Positions 46,226-55,000 of a DNA stretch of 64,000 bases are shown here, piece after piece. Source of the stretch: Berkiella sp963803015 (lineage in GTDB: Bacteria > Pseudomonadota > Gammaproteobacteria > Berkiellales > Berkiellaceae); the NCBI GenBank assembly GCA_963803015.1, contig CAWDKV010000004.1, positions 806,001-870,000 of the forward strand. Direction: 5' to 3'. A program made the position numbers and the translations under genes. Below the pieces are notes generated by a model, which made no database searches, had not been told where the DNA came from, and saw only the letters and a program-made list of their open reading frames with translations. Every line of letters starts with the position of its first letter. Within the stretch, counting starts at the first letter, position 1.

Positions 46226-47356
46226 TTAAGGCCCTACTTTTGCGCTCATTTTCTGATCTCTCTTCTCATATGGGCCACTAGATTCCGCGACGGGTGCTTG
46301 GGGTAATTGATATTGCCGCAAAATAGCGGGCGAAGGACCAGATTGAGCCCCCACAACTTGGGTAGGTCCTTGGTTCACTTCTACTAAAGCTGTCTCAGCT
46401 TTACCCTCATTATATTCCTCTATTTGCGCTTGCGTCATAAATAATGGTTGGCGTGAACTTGCAAAATCGCAGGTAACACACAGAATTTTCTCTTGGCTAT
46501 TTCTTTCGCTGACATGAGCGAAATTAATATTTTTTTCTTTCCACCCCTCCCAACGCGCTTTCACCCAGCTGTATAGCCGTAAATCAAATTGATGCTTTGC
46601 CGACAGTTGGTCTATGATCTCTTGCGAAGGGTTAGTAATCACCTTTTTAGCAGTGACTTGGCTTTTTGCCAAAGCGAGGGTACCCCACCCTTGTATTGAA
46701 GCCAGTACTTGAATGAACAGCTCTGTCTCTTCTGTCACTCCCGCCAATAGAAAATGCTTTTCTATATTCTTTTTAGCAAGCGCTAGCGTTTCTTCATTGC
46801 AAATTCCTGTCATCGCCCCTTCCCCCGCAAGCATTCTTGTTTGCGGATTATCAATATCTGCTTCCAATAAATATCTCTCAGCATCCTTTTCTAAAACATA
46901 GCCACGCTGATAATCAAAATTAGTTGATGAAATAGTGCGTACTATAGGATTTCGAATCAAAGTAATATATTGTGCTGGCACCGCTATTCTTTCATGGAGT
47001 CCAAAAGGAAAATGTCCGCTCATAAAATTCTTATCCTGGCAAAAATGGCTATCCTGACTTAACGCAGCTAAAGCCGATCTGAGACCGCCCACCCAGCCAA
47101 GTGTAACTAAATTGGGAGATTGATTTGGAACACGTGGCACAGGAAAACGCACTGCTTTAAAGTTTGGATCTCTGACACTGAGTGCATCACCAATAAAACA
47201 AAGATTCGTACCGCCCGTTTTAGGAGGGTGGAGAAAGATAAGGTTATGCACAGGTGATAAAGTGCCATGAAAAGAAAGAGGTCTCAGAATAGTCAGTTTT
47301 GCGCCGGCAAAGGACAAGTTTCGGGTGTCTAGAACAATAGAAGGGGATGATAACAT
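46226..47356 (-). CDS. Sulfotransferase-like protein
   Basis: 376 aa without signal peptide. FLHPPKTGGTNLCF (41-54) matches the 5'-phosphosulfate loop of PAPS-dependent sulfotransferases, and ITLIRNPIVRTISSTNFDY (131-149) matches the 3'-phosphate-binding segment of the Sulfotransfer_2 / heparan sulfotransferase group. SGHFPFG between them is also typical. The last 60 residues are low-complexity and Pro/Gln-rich (YNEGKAETALVEVNQGPTQ, LRQYQLPQAP) and unlike the enzyme fold. AAGGG lies 9 bases before the ATG. The acceptor is unknown. Such genes are found in some host-associated bacteria, so a host-directed role is conceivable. Confidence 0.75.
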   Translation of the reverse strand: MLSSPSIVLDTRNLSFAGAKLTILRPLSFHGTLSPVHNLIFLHPPKTGGTNLCFIGDALSVRDPNFKAVRFPVPRVPNQSPNLVTLGWVGGLRSALAALSQDSHFCQDKNFMSGHFPFGLHERIAVPAQYITLIRNPIVRTISSTNFDYQRGYVLEKDAERYLLEADIDNPQTRMLAGEGAMTGICNEETLALAKKNIEKHFLLAGVTEETELFIQVLASIQGWGTLALAKSQVTAKKVITNPSQEIIDQLSAKHQFDLRLYSWVKARWEGWKEKNINFAHVSERNSQEKILCVTCDFASSRQPLFMTQAQIEEYNEGKAETALVEVNQGPTQVVGAQSGPSPAILRQYQLPQAPVAESSGPYEKRDQKMSAKVGP

Positions 47357-47478
47357 GAGAATTACCCTTGAAAGTTAATAAAACAGTTCAAGGGAGTTTA
47401 ACAAAAAATCTTGCTTTTCAGTACTCTTCTGGCTAAACCTGAATGCTAAGTTATTTGAGTTTCATGCGTGGTCTTTAC

Positions 47479-47748
47479 CTATTGATACCATTCAGTAGAA
47501 TATTTTTCATTCCCATCTTGCAGCGCATTCAATTTGTTTTTTGCACACCAAGGCGTTTTGCATTCTGCCCCGAGATCTATTCCTGCTGTAGGGCCGCAAG
47601 CACGACTTTCGCAGGTGGCATCAAGAGAGACACTCCCATTAGCATGACAGGCGGCTTTGCACGATTGATACGTCGTTTCAGCAAAAACCGTTGTGATAAA
47701 GCAACACATGCTTAAGCTAGATAAAAGAGCAATTGATAATTTTTTCAC
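47479..47748 (-). CDS. Small exported Cys-rich protein, GTG start
   Basis: 89 aa from GTG at 47748, with SD GAGGG 8 bases before. A clear signal peptide (KKLSIALLSSLSMCCFITTVFA) would release about 66 residues holding six cysteines (QSCKAAC, ATCESRAC, AECKTPWC), arranged as three pairs and suitable for disulfides. No family recognised. An overlapping plus-strand frame (47443-47715) lacks such features. It could be an envelope protein or a small secreted factor. The N-terminal signal and the Cys spacing are the evidence that this frame is real. Confidence 0.7.
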   Translation of the reverse strand: MKKLSIALLSSLSMCCFITTVFAETTYQSCKAACHANGSVSLDATCESRACGPTAGIDLGAECKTPWCAKNKLNALQDGNEKYSTEWYQ

Positions 47749-47908
47749 GTATAACCCTCACCGTCTTCCTGACACGTTTACATCCTTTTATCTATATCGT
47801 TAGATTTCATTAATCTATGATATGACACTTTATGCAGTGAAGTGAGCTCAAGCTGATTCATAGCTGAGAAGTGCAAAACTGTTTTTAATTACCTTTTATT
47901 GAAATTAG

Positions 47909-47943
47909 CATTTCCCCACTCCCAATTTGGAAGAGGGGAAATG
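47909..47943 (-). terminator. Hairpin after the glutaredoxin gene
   Basis: CATTTCCCC (47909-47917) pairs with GGGGAAATG (47935-47943), with an inner CCAA/TTGG stem. It begins 4 bases beyond the stop of the minus-strand glutaredoxin gene. No T-run follows, so intrinsic termination is uncertain. Confidence 0.4.
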
Positions 47944-47946
47944 ACA

Positions 47947-48189
47947 TCAAAGATGATAAAGAACTTTGAGCTTCTTTATAATATCATCAGATTCTAGCAT
48001 CGGCTGGCCATCAATACTTAAACAAGGCACTTGCTGTTTATGATTTAAATTAACCAGCTCTTGCATGTTGGCTTCATTCTCCCACACTTCTTTGGTCGGG
48101 ATATCAATTTTATTTTCTTTCATAAAATTCAACACCTTTTGACAGTAGGGACAACCATCACCAATATATAACACTAAGTTATGTTCCAT
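47947..48189 (-). CDS. Glutaredoxin
   Basis: 80 aa, typical of small dithiol glutaredoxins. The redox site CPYC (residues 13-16) is in LYIGDGCPYCQKVLNFMKEN; the cis-Pro loop QVPCLSIDGQPMLESDDIIKKL fits the glutathione-binding site. It reduces disulfides and glutathionylated proteins using glutathione. The gene starts 1 base after the stop of the Tag/GIY-YIG gene, so the two are co-transcribed. It may stand in for the grxC missing from the secB cluster at 3.1-4.1 kb. Confidence 0.88.
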   Translation of the reverse strand: MEHNLVLYIGDGCPYCQKVLNFMKENKIDIPTKEVWENEANMQELVNLNHKQQVPCLSIDGQPMLESDDIIKKLKVLYHL

Positions 48190-48190
48190 T

Positions 48191-49036
48191 TTAATTCTCC
48201 AACATCTTAATTAATCCGGTTTTGATTAACGCATTTTTTTTCGCTTTAGTAAAGGACTTGATTTTATTTTCTAGCTTTAAAGCCATAGATTTTGACCCCA
48301 CTACTTCAGAAAATACTAACTTGAGCTCTCCTTTCCCTCTTACATATTTAGCGCCACGTTTATTCGAACTATGCTCTTTTAGGCGCCTCTCAACATCAAG
48401 CGTAATCCCAGTATAAAGAGAGTTATCTTCACATTGAACAATATACAACGACCATTTCTGATTTTCTCGCTCTCTAACCCAACAGTCTGCTGCATGATCA
48501 TCAACAATACCCACCGCTTGAAGATAAGCGTAAATTATCGTACTCCCAACAAATTTAAAACCGCGTTTTTTGAGATCTTTTGAAATAGCATCGCTTAAAG
48601 CAGTTTTTGCAGGAATATCAGCTAAAGAATAAACTTGATTTTTAATCGTTTGATTATCAACGAAACGCCAAATATATTTATTAAAAGAACCATATTCTTT
48701 TTGAATACTTAAAAACAACTTGGCATTTTGAACGGTTGATTCTATTTTTAGTCGATTACGCACAATTCCTTTTTCTTGTAATAATTTCTCTACTTTTTGT
48801 TTAGTAAACGCGGCGACTTTTTTGGGATCAAAGCCGGCAAAATGCTTGCGATAGTTTTCTCTTTTAGCAAGAATGATTTCCCAGCTCAATCCCGCTTGTG
48901 CACCTTCTAAAGTCAACATCTCAAAGTGTTTTTTGTCGTCCTTTACTGGCCTACCCCATTCTTTGTCATGATACCTGACATATAATTCATTTGCTTCATT
49001 CACCCAAGCACAACGCGATTTCTTTGTATTTGCCAT
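48191..49036 (-). CDS. DNA-3-methyladenine glycosylase I fused to a GIY-YIG domain
   Basis: 281 aa. Residues 1-186 are Tag: CAWVN with Cys9, YHDKEWG with His23, the catalytic-site LEGAQAGLSW (Glu44), and the closing zinc ligands in VDDHAADC (His181, Cys185). Tag excises 3-methyladenine from alkylated DNA. Residues about 194-281 form a GIY-YIG domain of the UPF0213/YhbQ kind: SLYIVQCEDNSLYTG (Tyr198, Tyr208), LDVERRLKEH (Arg218) and LENKIK (Glu256). The two are usually separate proteins; the fusion is in one uninterrupted frame. Incision near the abasic product is a possible joint role, unproven. Confidence 0.9.
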   Translation of the reverse strand: MANTKKSRCAWVNEANELYVRYHDKEWGRPVKDDKKHFEMLTLEGAQAGLSWEIILAKRENYRKHFAGFDPKKVAAFTKQKVEKLLQEKGIVRNRLKIESTVQNAKLFLSIQKEYGSFNKYIWRFVDNQTIKNQVYSLADIPAKTALSDAISKDLKKRGFKFVGSTIIYAYLQAVGIVDDHAADCWVRERENQKWSLYIVQCEDNSLYTGITLDVERRLKEHSSNKRGAKYVRGKGELKLVFSEVVGSKSMALKLENKIKSFTKAKKNALIKTGLIKMLEN

Positions 49037-49093
49037 AATCTTATGTTCTCTTATTTTAATATTAGGCTAGACATCAAACCCTTCCTACGCATC

Positions 49094-49501
49094 TTAGTAC
49101 CATTCTACCTCTTTCCAATTCCCAATATCTCTTTTCTTACTGTCTATTCTCTCTTGCCAACCACCAACATGGATCTCTAATTTGTGACCATCTGGATCAA
49201 GAAAATACAATGATTTTCCCTCTGAAATATTGTTTTTAAATATGATAACACCTGCTCTCTTAATCCGCTCAGCCATTGCTGCAAAATCTTTTAAATCAAC
49301 ACTAAAAGCATAATGCGTATAACAAGGATTTTTTTCTCTTTTCTCATCTACGTTTAAACAAAACCAAAATTCTCCCACCAAAAAATAAGCCCCTTTATCC
49401 CACTTACAAAGCGGCTTTAATCCTAAAATTTCTTGATAAAAAGTAAAAGAGCGCGCAATATCTTGAACGGCTAGCGTGATATGATTTATATTCTTGATCA
49501 T
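49094..49501 (-). CDS. FosA-like glutathione transferase (VOC superfamily)
   Basis: 135 aa from the ATG at 49501 (MIKNINHITLAV, SD AGGGAGAG), exactly FosA length. FosA metal ligands align: His7, His63 (YTHYAF) and Glu109 (GHKLEIHVGG). The potassium-loop NISEGKSLYFLDPDGH and Arg118 also match. FosA adds glutathione to fosfomycin and so inactivates it with Mn and K. The motif agreement is strong, but chromosomal FosA relatives in environmental bacteria vary in activity. It is divergent from aroE with 64 bases between starts. Confidence 0.85.
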   Translation of the reverse strand: MIKNINHITLAVQDIARSFTFYQEILGLKPLCKWDKGAYFLVGEFWFCLNVDEKREKNPCYTHYAFSVDLKDFAAMAERIKRAGVIIFKNNISEGKSLYFLDPDGHKLEIHVGGWQERIDSKKRDIGNWKEVEWY

Positions 49502-49565
49502 TTGACTCTCCCTCACCAATTGTTACAATACTTTCCTATTATGCATACTCAAGAGTGCGACAATC

Positions 49566-50405
49566 ATGCAAAAATTCACCCTGTTTCGTTTCCCTATGGC
49601 ACACAGTTTTTCCCCTTTCATTCATCAAGCTTTTGCAGAACAATTTAACCTTAACTTAACTTATACTGTGACTGAAGCAAAACCGCACCATTTAAAAGAA
49701 GCTATTGCGCATTTTCGCCAGCAAGGTGGCTTTGGGGCAAATATCACTATACCATTCAAAGAAGAAGCGTATACTCTCTGTGAAAAAGTCACAGCGAGAT
49801 GCAAACAAGCACAGAGCGTGAATACCCTCTATTGGCAAGACAATACGCTCTGGGGAGATAATACAGATGGCGTAGGGTTTATCAGAGATATTACGAATAA
49901 TCTACAATATTCTTTCAAAGATCAAACCATTTGCATTTTTGGTGCAGGAGGAGCTGCGGCAGGGATTATTAGCGAAATAGCAGCACAGCTTCCTAAAGCA
50001 ATATTAATTTGTAATCGCTCTCCTCAAAGAGCACACGCTTTAAAGCAGCGCTTTTTAGATCTCCCTGTTGCACTTACTGTTTTAACTTATGCAGAGCTCA
50101 ATTCTCGTTCGACTTCTCCAGATTGGATAATTAACACCACGCCCTTTTCCTTAACCGAGCTTTTGCTACCTATTCAGACTCATCTCGTGCAAAACACGCT
50201 TATTTACGAACTCGCTTATGCTAAAGAAGGTAAGCAGTCTGCCTTTGCAAAGTGGGCTTTGCAACATGGGGCCAAAGCGGTGTTTGATGGATTAGGGATG
50301 CTAGTGGAACAAGCCGCAGAATGTTTTTCCGTGTGGCAGCACGGACTTTTTCCGGCAACACAGCCACTGATTGCTCAACTGCGTCAGCAATTTCTCAATG
50401 CTTAA
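49566..50405 (+). CDS. aroE: Shikimate dehydrogenase
   Basis: 279 aa; NADPH-dependent reduction of 3-dehydroshikimate in chorismate synthesis. The substrate site is in FPMAHSFSPFIHQAF and NITIPFKEEAY (catalytic Lys), with GDNTDGVGF carrying the partner Asp. The nucleotide loop is CIFGAGGAAAGI and the 2'-phosphate grip ICNRSPQRA. The C-terminal FDGLGMLVEQAAECFSVW is also typical. No pathway neighbour is adjacent; the gene appears to be transcribed alone. Confidence 0.95.
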   Translation: MQKFTLFRFPMAHSFSPFIHQAFAEQFNLNLTYTVTEAKPHHLKEAIAHFRQQGGFGANITIPFKEEAYTLCEKVTARCKQAQSVNTLYWQDNTLWGDNTDGVGFIRDITNNLQYSFKDQTICIFGAGGAAAGIISEIAAQLPKAILICNRSPQRAHALKQRFLDLPVALTVLTYAELNSRSTSPDWIINTTPFSLTELLLPIQTHLVQNTLIYELAYAKEGKQSAFAKWALQHGAKAVFDGLGMLVEQAAECFSVWQHGLFPATQPLIAQLRQQFLNA

Positions 50406-50603
50406 TAACACTGTGCATGATAGTGATTCTTATTCACTAAACTGCTAGCACCAGATCAAGTCGTATTTGTTACGACAATTCTGGATTAGTTATTATAATC
50501 TCTACACGTAACTATTTACTTCATCGGGCTGGTAGTAGATGATACCCGCTTATTTTCTTAGCCGTAAATTAGTTAGAAGGTTAATAAAGACAACTATACG
50601 ATT

Positions 50604-51842
50604 ATGACACAGAAAAACGTTTTAATTTTATCACGCATGTTTCTCAAAAAAATGGGTCTTCCTTTGATCCTTTTCGCCATTCTTGTCCTTCCTCTTTTTT
50701 TAGGCGCTTATGTTCCAACTTACGTGAAATCATTACTTTTTTCAATTAGCTTGACAATGAAAGCTTGTTTGCTTTATGTCTTACCTTTTATCATTTTTAG
50801 TTTTGTCTTTTCTGCCATTATTAATCTCAAGTCTGGGGTATTTAAATTTATCCTTGCCCTTATCTCGATGATTTTTATTTCAAATTGTCTGGCAATATTG
50901 ACTGGTTATACCGTTGGTACAACACTCTTATCAAAATTAGCTATTCCTATTCATAACCCAATTAATCCTGAAAGTGAATTATCTACACTTTGGACCTTTA
51001 ATTTAAAACCTCTTATTCCAAATCAATTTGCGTTGATTGCTGGCTTTTTACTTGGGATATTCTTTTCGTATAAAAAAATGGCATTCACCGAAAAACTCGC
51101 TAAAACTTTGAATAAAGGCGCTAACTGGTTTTTAAAACGCATCTTTATCCCCCTACTCCCTCTTTTTATTCTTGGCTTTGTCTTCAAATTAGAGCATGAA
51201 GAATTATTAGAAAAAGCGCTCATCACTTTTAGCCCGGTGTTCTTTATCGTCGTGGGCACGCAAGTTTGTTATATGGTGCTGCTCTATATGATTATCGCCA
51301 AATTTTCAATTAAAAGATTTTGGATTTATATTAGAAATGTTTTACCCGCCACTATCACCGGATTTAGTACCTTATCTAGTGCCGCAACGATGCCTATTCT
51401 TATTCTTTGTACCGAAAAAAATCTTCCCAATCCTGCTGTTGCCGAAATGGTGATCCCCGCCACCATTAATACCCACACCATCGGGAGTGCCATTGGTATT
51501 ACTATTTTGTCATTAACTACTTTACTGGCATTTGGCCATCCCTTACCCGAAATACACGAATTTCTAGAATTTGGGCTGCTCTATGCTTTGGCTAAATTCG
51601 CGGTAGCTGCCGTACCTGGTGGCGCTATTATTGTGGTTACGCCTTTACTTGAAACTTATCTCCATTTTTCAAGTGAGATGGTAGGACTCATGACAGCTAT
51701 CTATATGTTGTTTGATCCCTTTGGCACAGCCACCAACGTGACCGGCAATGGTTTCTTCCCGATTGCATTCTCTAAACTTTATAACTTTAATATGAAGGCT
51801 GAGCCAGCAGCAGTAATAGAAGATAGCAGTAATTTACCTTGA
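50604..51842 (+). CDS. Sodium:dicarboxylate symporter family (DAACS) transporter
   Basis: 412 aa with eight or so membrane helices and the two re-entrant loops of the family: GFSTLSSAATMPILILC (hairpin 1, close to the SSAATLP signature) and AVAAVPGGAIIVVTPLLETY (hairpin 2), followed by DPFGTATNVTGNGFFPI with Na+-binding Asp and Asn. Family members import glutamate, aspartate, succinate or other acids with Na+ or H+. The substrate cannot be told. A TATAAT at 50494-50499 in the 198-base upstream spacer may be its -10. The end overlaps the convergent MFS gene by 9 bases. Confidence 0.85.
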   Translation: MTQKNVLILSRMFLKKMGLPLILFAILVLPLFLGAYVPTYVKSLLFSISLTMKACLLYVLPFIIFSFVFSAIINLKSGVFKFILALISMIFISNCLAILTGYTVGTTLLSKLAIPIHNPINPESELSTLWTFNLKPLIPNQFALIAGFLLGIFFSYKKMAFTEKLAKTLNKGANWFLKRIFIPLLPLFILGFVFKLEHEELLEKALITFSPVFFIVVGTQVCYMVLLYMIIAKFSIKRFWIYIRNVLPATITGFSTLSSAATMPILILCTEKNLPNPAVAEMVIPATINTHTIGSAIGITILSLTTLLAFGHPLPEIHEFLEFGLLYALAKFAVAAVPGGAIIVVTPLLETYLHFSSEMVGLMTAIYMLFDPFGTATNVTGNGFFPIAFSKLYNFNMKAEPAAVIEDSSNLP

Positions 51843-53459
51843 TTTTCTCTTTTTTCTCGTTTTCTTCGGAGCAAGTGCATGAGTCACTTTTGGTGGTTGT
51901 GCTCCTATATGTAAACTGAGAAGTTTGTCTTGCACTTCGCGATCAGACGCTGATACCCTTTCATGCTTTCGTAAATGCGCTACCCAAGATTCATCAACAA
52001 AAGTTTCAATATAGTGACCCGGGTTGGCTACATCTTCAAATACCCCCCAAAAAGTGGCACCATCTCTCTTTCTTATCACACCCAGCTTATGGATCCTTTC
52101 TTCAAATAATGAACGATTATCGATAGCAATTTGATATTCTATCATTATCAGCACTGGACCTTGATAAGGCTCTATTTCTCTTTGCTGACTCGGATCTGGC
52201 CAATGCCGTGATGGTGAAAAATCATTATCTTCCCCAAGGTTGAGTTGCCATATTTTTGTCAGGGGTAGAGACAATAGTGCTAATCCTGCACTAACCATCA
52301 ATGCGAATTTGAGACCTATCACTTGAGCGAGTTGGCCCCACAACACCGAACCTAACATCATGCCACCAAAAAAAACTACTTGAAAAATAGCCAAACCCCG
52401 CGCACGCACCCAATCTGGTAAAGCATACTGAGCAGAGACATTGAGCGTCGAGAGTGCGATTATCCAAGAAATGCCAGCAAGAATACTCGCCGCAATGCCA
52501 GTGAACCAATGGCCTCCTAAAGCGAATAGCAAAAGCGCGCTCACGGTAAACAAGGTGCCTGTCATCACCATGCCATGCGCATTGAGTTTTTTTCGGATGA
52601 GGGGCAACAATAAAGCGCCTGTAATAGCCCCTGCACCTATCCCACTTAACAAAAGACCATATAATTTCGGGCCACCTGCCAATAAATCTTTAGCAATCAG
52701 TGGCAGTAGTGCCCAAAAAGCGGAAGCAAAGAGGACAAAAATAAAAGCTCTTACCAAGGTGGCTATCAGCGCTTCACTTAGAATGACAAAACGTAAGCCC
52801 GCTCTCATCGCACCAAAAACCCGCTCTCGTGGCAGTACACTTTCAACAAGAGCCATTCGCCACCACAAAAGACCGACTACAACAAATAAGTAGGATACGG
52901 CATCAATGATAACCGCTAAAATAGCGCCAAATGCAGCGAGAAGTAGCCCCCCTATTGCAGGCCCTACTGCACGCGCAAAATTCATACTGATGCCGTTTAA
53001 TGCAATGGCGCTATGCAATTCTTTTTTAGGTACGAGATAAGGCATGATTGCTTGCCAGGTAGGGGTAAAAAAAGCAGTCCCTGCTCCGACAAGAAAAGTA
53101 AAAAGTAATAAAAGCCATGCGTTCAAAATATTTCTTTTGATCAGAGCCGCAAAGATAAACAAGATCAGAGCAAGAATAGTGAGAACCACCATGAGCAGTT
53201 TGCGCCGATCAAAAATATCCCCAAGCGCGCCTGCAGGTAATGCAAATAAAAAAATGGGCATGGCTGTCGCAGCTTGCACTAAAGAAACCATCAGCGGAGA
53301 AGGAGATAATTCTGTCATCAACCAACCGGATGTAACATTAAAAACCCAAGTGCCAATATTAGAAATAAGCCCGGCGCACCAGAGCACTAAAAAGACATTT
53401 CTTTTAAGAGGAGCCCAAGCAGATATTGTCATAGAGGGTGGTTGCTTTTCTCGGACCAT
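51834..53459 (-). CDS. MFS transporter (MFS_3/EntS-like) with C-terminal soluble domain
   Basis: 541 aa. Twelve membrane helices occupy about 15-415, starting FLVLWCAGLISNIGTWVFN, with the motif-A loop GALGDIFDRRKLLM and the second-half start LLPLIAKDLLAGGPKLYGLLLSG. The final 120 residues form a soluble domain (VLIMIEYQIAIDNRSLFEERIHKL, ATFWGVFEDVANPGHYIETFVDESW) that resembles the dimeric monooxygenase-like fold found on this subfamily, ending in a Lys/Arg-rich tail. It probably exports a small molecule such as a siderophore or drug. The downstream CHMI-like gene lies beyond its start, divergent in role but same strand. Confidence 0.85.
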   Translation of the reverse strand: MVREKQPPSMTISAWAPLKRNVFLVLWCAGLISNIGTWVFNVTSGWLMTELSPSPLMVSLVQAATAMPIFLFALPAGALGDIFDRRKLLMVVLTILALILFIFAALIKRNILNAWLLLLFTFLVGAGTAFFTPTWQAIMPYLVPKKELHSAIALNGISMNFARAVGPAIGGLLLAAFGAILAVIIDAVSYLFVVVGLLWWRMALVESVLPRERVFGAMRAGLRFVILSEALIATLVRAFIFVLFASAFWALLPLIAKDLLAGGPKLYGLLLSGIGAGAITGALLLPLIRKKLNAHGMVMTGTLFTVSALLLFALGGHWFTGIAASILAGISWIIALSTLNVSAQYALPDWVRARGLAIFQVVFFGGMMLGSVLWGQLAQVIGLKFALMVSAGLALLSLPLTKIWQLNLGEDNDFSPSRHWPDPSQQREIEPYQGPVLIMIEYQIAIDNRSLFEERIHKLGVIRKRDGATFWGVFEDVANPGHYIETFVDESWVAHLRKHERVSASDREVQDKLLSLHIGAQPPKVTHALAPKKTRKKRKSR

Positions 53460-53480
53460 GCTATCGCATTTCCTGTTTTT

Positions 53481-53849
53481 TTAATTTCCGCTGTTACTTG
53501 CGTCCTTTAAATAGACATTTGGCAAATCTTGCATGGCTATTGTGAGCTGCACATTTAATATCAGTAAGGATTCATGAAAAGAGATTTTCAATTTTTCTAA
53601 AATAGTTTGAGCAATCGATTTGAGCAGCTCTTCGCTTCTGCCTTTTAACACGGAAATGGTGAGATGAACAAAGGCGTTTTGACTTGCACCATCTCCAACA
53701 AGATAGTGATTAATGCGTATAACCCGACTTTTACAACTTGAAAGCTCTGTAGGTAACCTCTCTGAAAGCAGATGATGGATCTCAAGTAAAAGAGGGTGCA
53801 TGTTTTTCTCTATAATATTGTCAGAACATTCTAAGGTTATTTGTGGCAT
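53481..53849 (-). CDS. 5-carboxymethyl-2-hydroxymuconate isomerase-like protein (tautomerase superfamily)
   Basis: 122 aa beginning MPQITLECSDNI, so Pro2 becomes the N-terminal catalytic base after Met removal, as in CHMI (HpaF) enzymes starting MPH-ECSxNI. The central LVGDGASQNAFVHLTISVLKGRSEE matches the conserved core. CHMI acts in homoprotocatechuate breakdown, but no other genes of that route are seen here, so the substrate is open. AGGAGAGAGAG precedes the ATG. The MFS gene follows 21 bases downstream on the same strand, so they may form an operon. Confidence 0.8.
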   Translation of the reverse strand: MPQITLECSDNIIEKNMHPLLLEIHHLLSERLPTELSSCKSRVIRINHYLVGDGASQNAFVHLTISVLKGRSEELLKSIAQTILEKLKISFHESLLILNVQLTIAMQDLPNVYLKDASNSGN

Positions 53850-53968
53850 CTCTCTCTCCTAAGTCTACAGTCTTTGAGGATAGAATTAAGTTTAGTTCAT
53901 AAAGACTTCCACATCAGCGCTCATCTGCATTATATTAGCGTTTTGTTTAATAAGGAATAGTGAGTTAT

Positions 53969-54958
53969 ATGGCTACATTTCCCCATTTACGTCTCCGACG
54001 TCTTCGTGGTTCAAAAGCAATGCGAGATCTCGTTCGTGAAACAGAATTAAACTTAAACGATTTAGTCATGCCTTTATTCTTGAAATATGGCAAAAATAGA
54101 AAAGATGCTATCGCATCCATGCCAGGGCAATTTCAGCTCAGTCTCGATAATCTTCCTGAAGAAATCCATGAATTAAAATCTCTTGGGGTCCAATCCGTAC
54201 TTTTATTTGGCATTCCAGAGAGCAAAGATGGCATAGCCTCCGCTTCTTACCAGAGTGATGGCATTATTCAACAAGCCATCCGTATCATCAAAGATATCGC
54301 TCCTAACATGCTGGTGATGGCGGATGTATGTTGCTGTGAATATACCGATCATGGTCACTGCGGAGTCATCGAAGATTATCGTGGCACAAAAGATGTACAT
54401 AATGATAAAACACTAGACATTATAGCAAGGCAAGCCATCAGCTTCGCTCAAGCGGGTGCTGATCTTATCGCACCGAGTGGCATGATAGACGGCCAAGTTG
54501 GCGCTATCCGCATTGCTTTAGATCAAGAAGGCTTTAATCAAACCCCCATTCTAAGCTATTCCGTCAAATATGCTTCTTCACTCTACGGTCCTTTTAGACA
54601 AGCAGCAGAAGGTGCACCTAAATTTGGCGATAGAAAAACTTATCAGATGGATCCCGGAAATGGCAACGAAGCGCTGCGTGAAGTGGAACAAGATTTAGCA
54701 GAAGGCGCAGATATGATTATGGTGAAACCTGCTCAAGCCTATCTCGATGTCATTTATCGTATCAAACAAAAATATCCCCATGTCCCTTTAGCGGCTTATC
54801 ACGTCAGTGGCGAGTTTTCAGCAATTAAAGCAGCGGCACAAATGGGCTGGATTGACGGGAAAAAAGTGGCTTTAGAAGTCTTAACCGGTATCAAACGTGC
54901 AGGCGCTGACATTATCATTAATTACTTTACTAAAGAATTAGCAAAAGATTTAGGGTAA
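53969..54958 (+). CDS. hemB: Delta-aminolevulinic acid dehydratase (porphobilinogen synthase)
   Basis: 329 aa from the ATG at 53969 (MATFPHLRLRRLRG); a GTG at 53960 adds three residues but lies only 3 bases after AAGGA. It condenses two 5-aminolevulinates to porphobilinogen. Cys-rich metal site MADVCCCEYTDHGHCG (zinc type), Schiff-base lysines in YSVKYASSLYGPF and MVKPAQAYLD, and GDRKTYQMDPGN are all present. An allosteric Mg site is likely but not distinguished here. Its start context is weak and it stands alone. Confidence 0.95.
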   Translation: MATFPHLRLRRLRGSKAMRDLVRETELNLNDLVMPLFLKYGKNRKDAIASMPGQFQLSLDNLPEEIHELKSLGVQSVLLFGIPESKDGIASASYQSDGIIQQAIRIIKDIAPNMLVMADVCCCEYTDHGHCGVIEDYRGTKDVHNDKTLDIIARQAISFAQAGADLIAPSGMIDGQVGAIRIALDQEGFNQTPILSYSVKYASSLYGPFRQAAEGAPKFGDRKTYQMDPGNGNEALREVEQDLAEGADMIMVKPAQAYLDVIYRIKQKYPHVPLAAYHVSGEFSAIKAAAQMGWIDGKKVALEVLTGIKRAGADIIINYFTKELAKDLG

Positions 54959-55000
54959 GTTTATAATACGGCTTGAAGTTAAGAGAACAGGAACAAAGCT

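Noticed and set aside
47443..47715. Plus-strand 90-aa frame opposite the Cys-rich protein
   Set aside because: It lacks a signal peptide and SD; the minus-strand frame has both and ordered Cys pairs.
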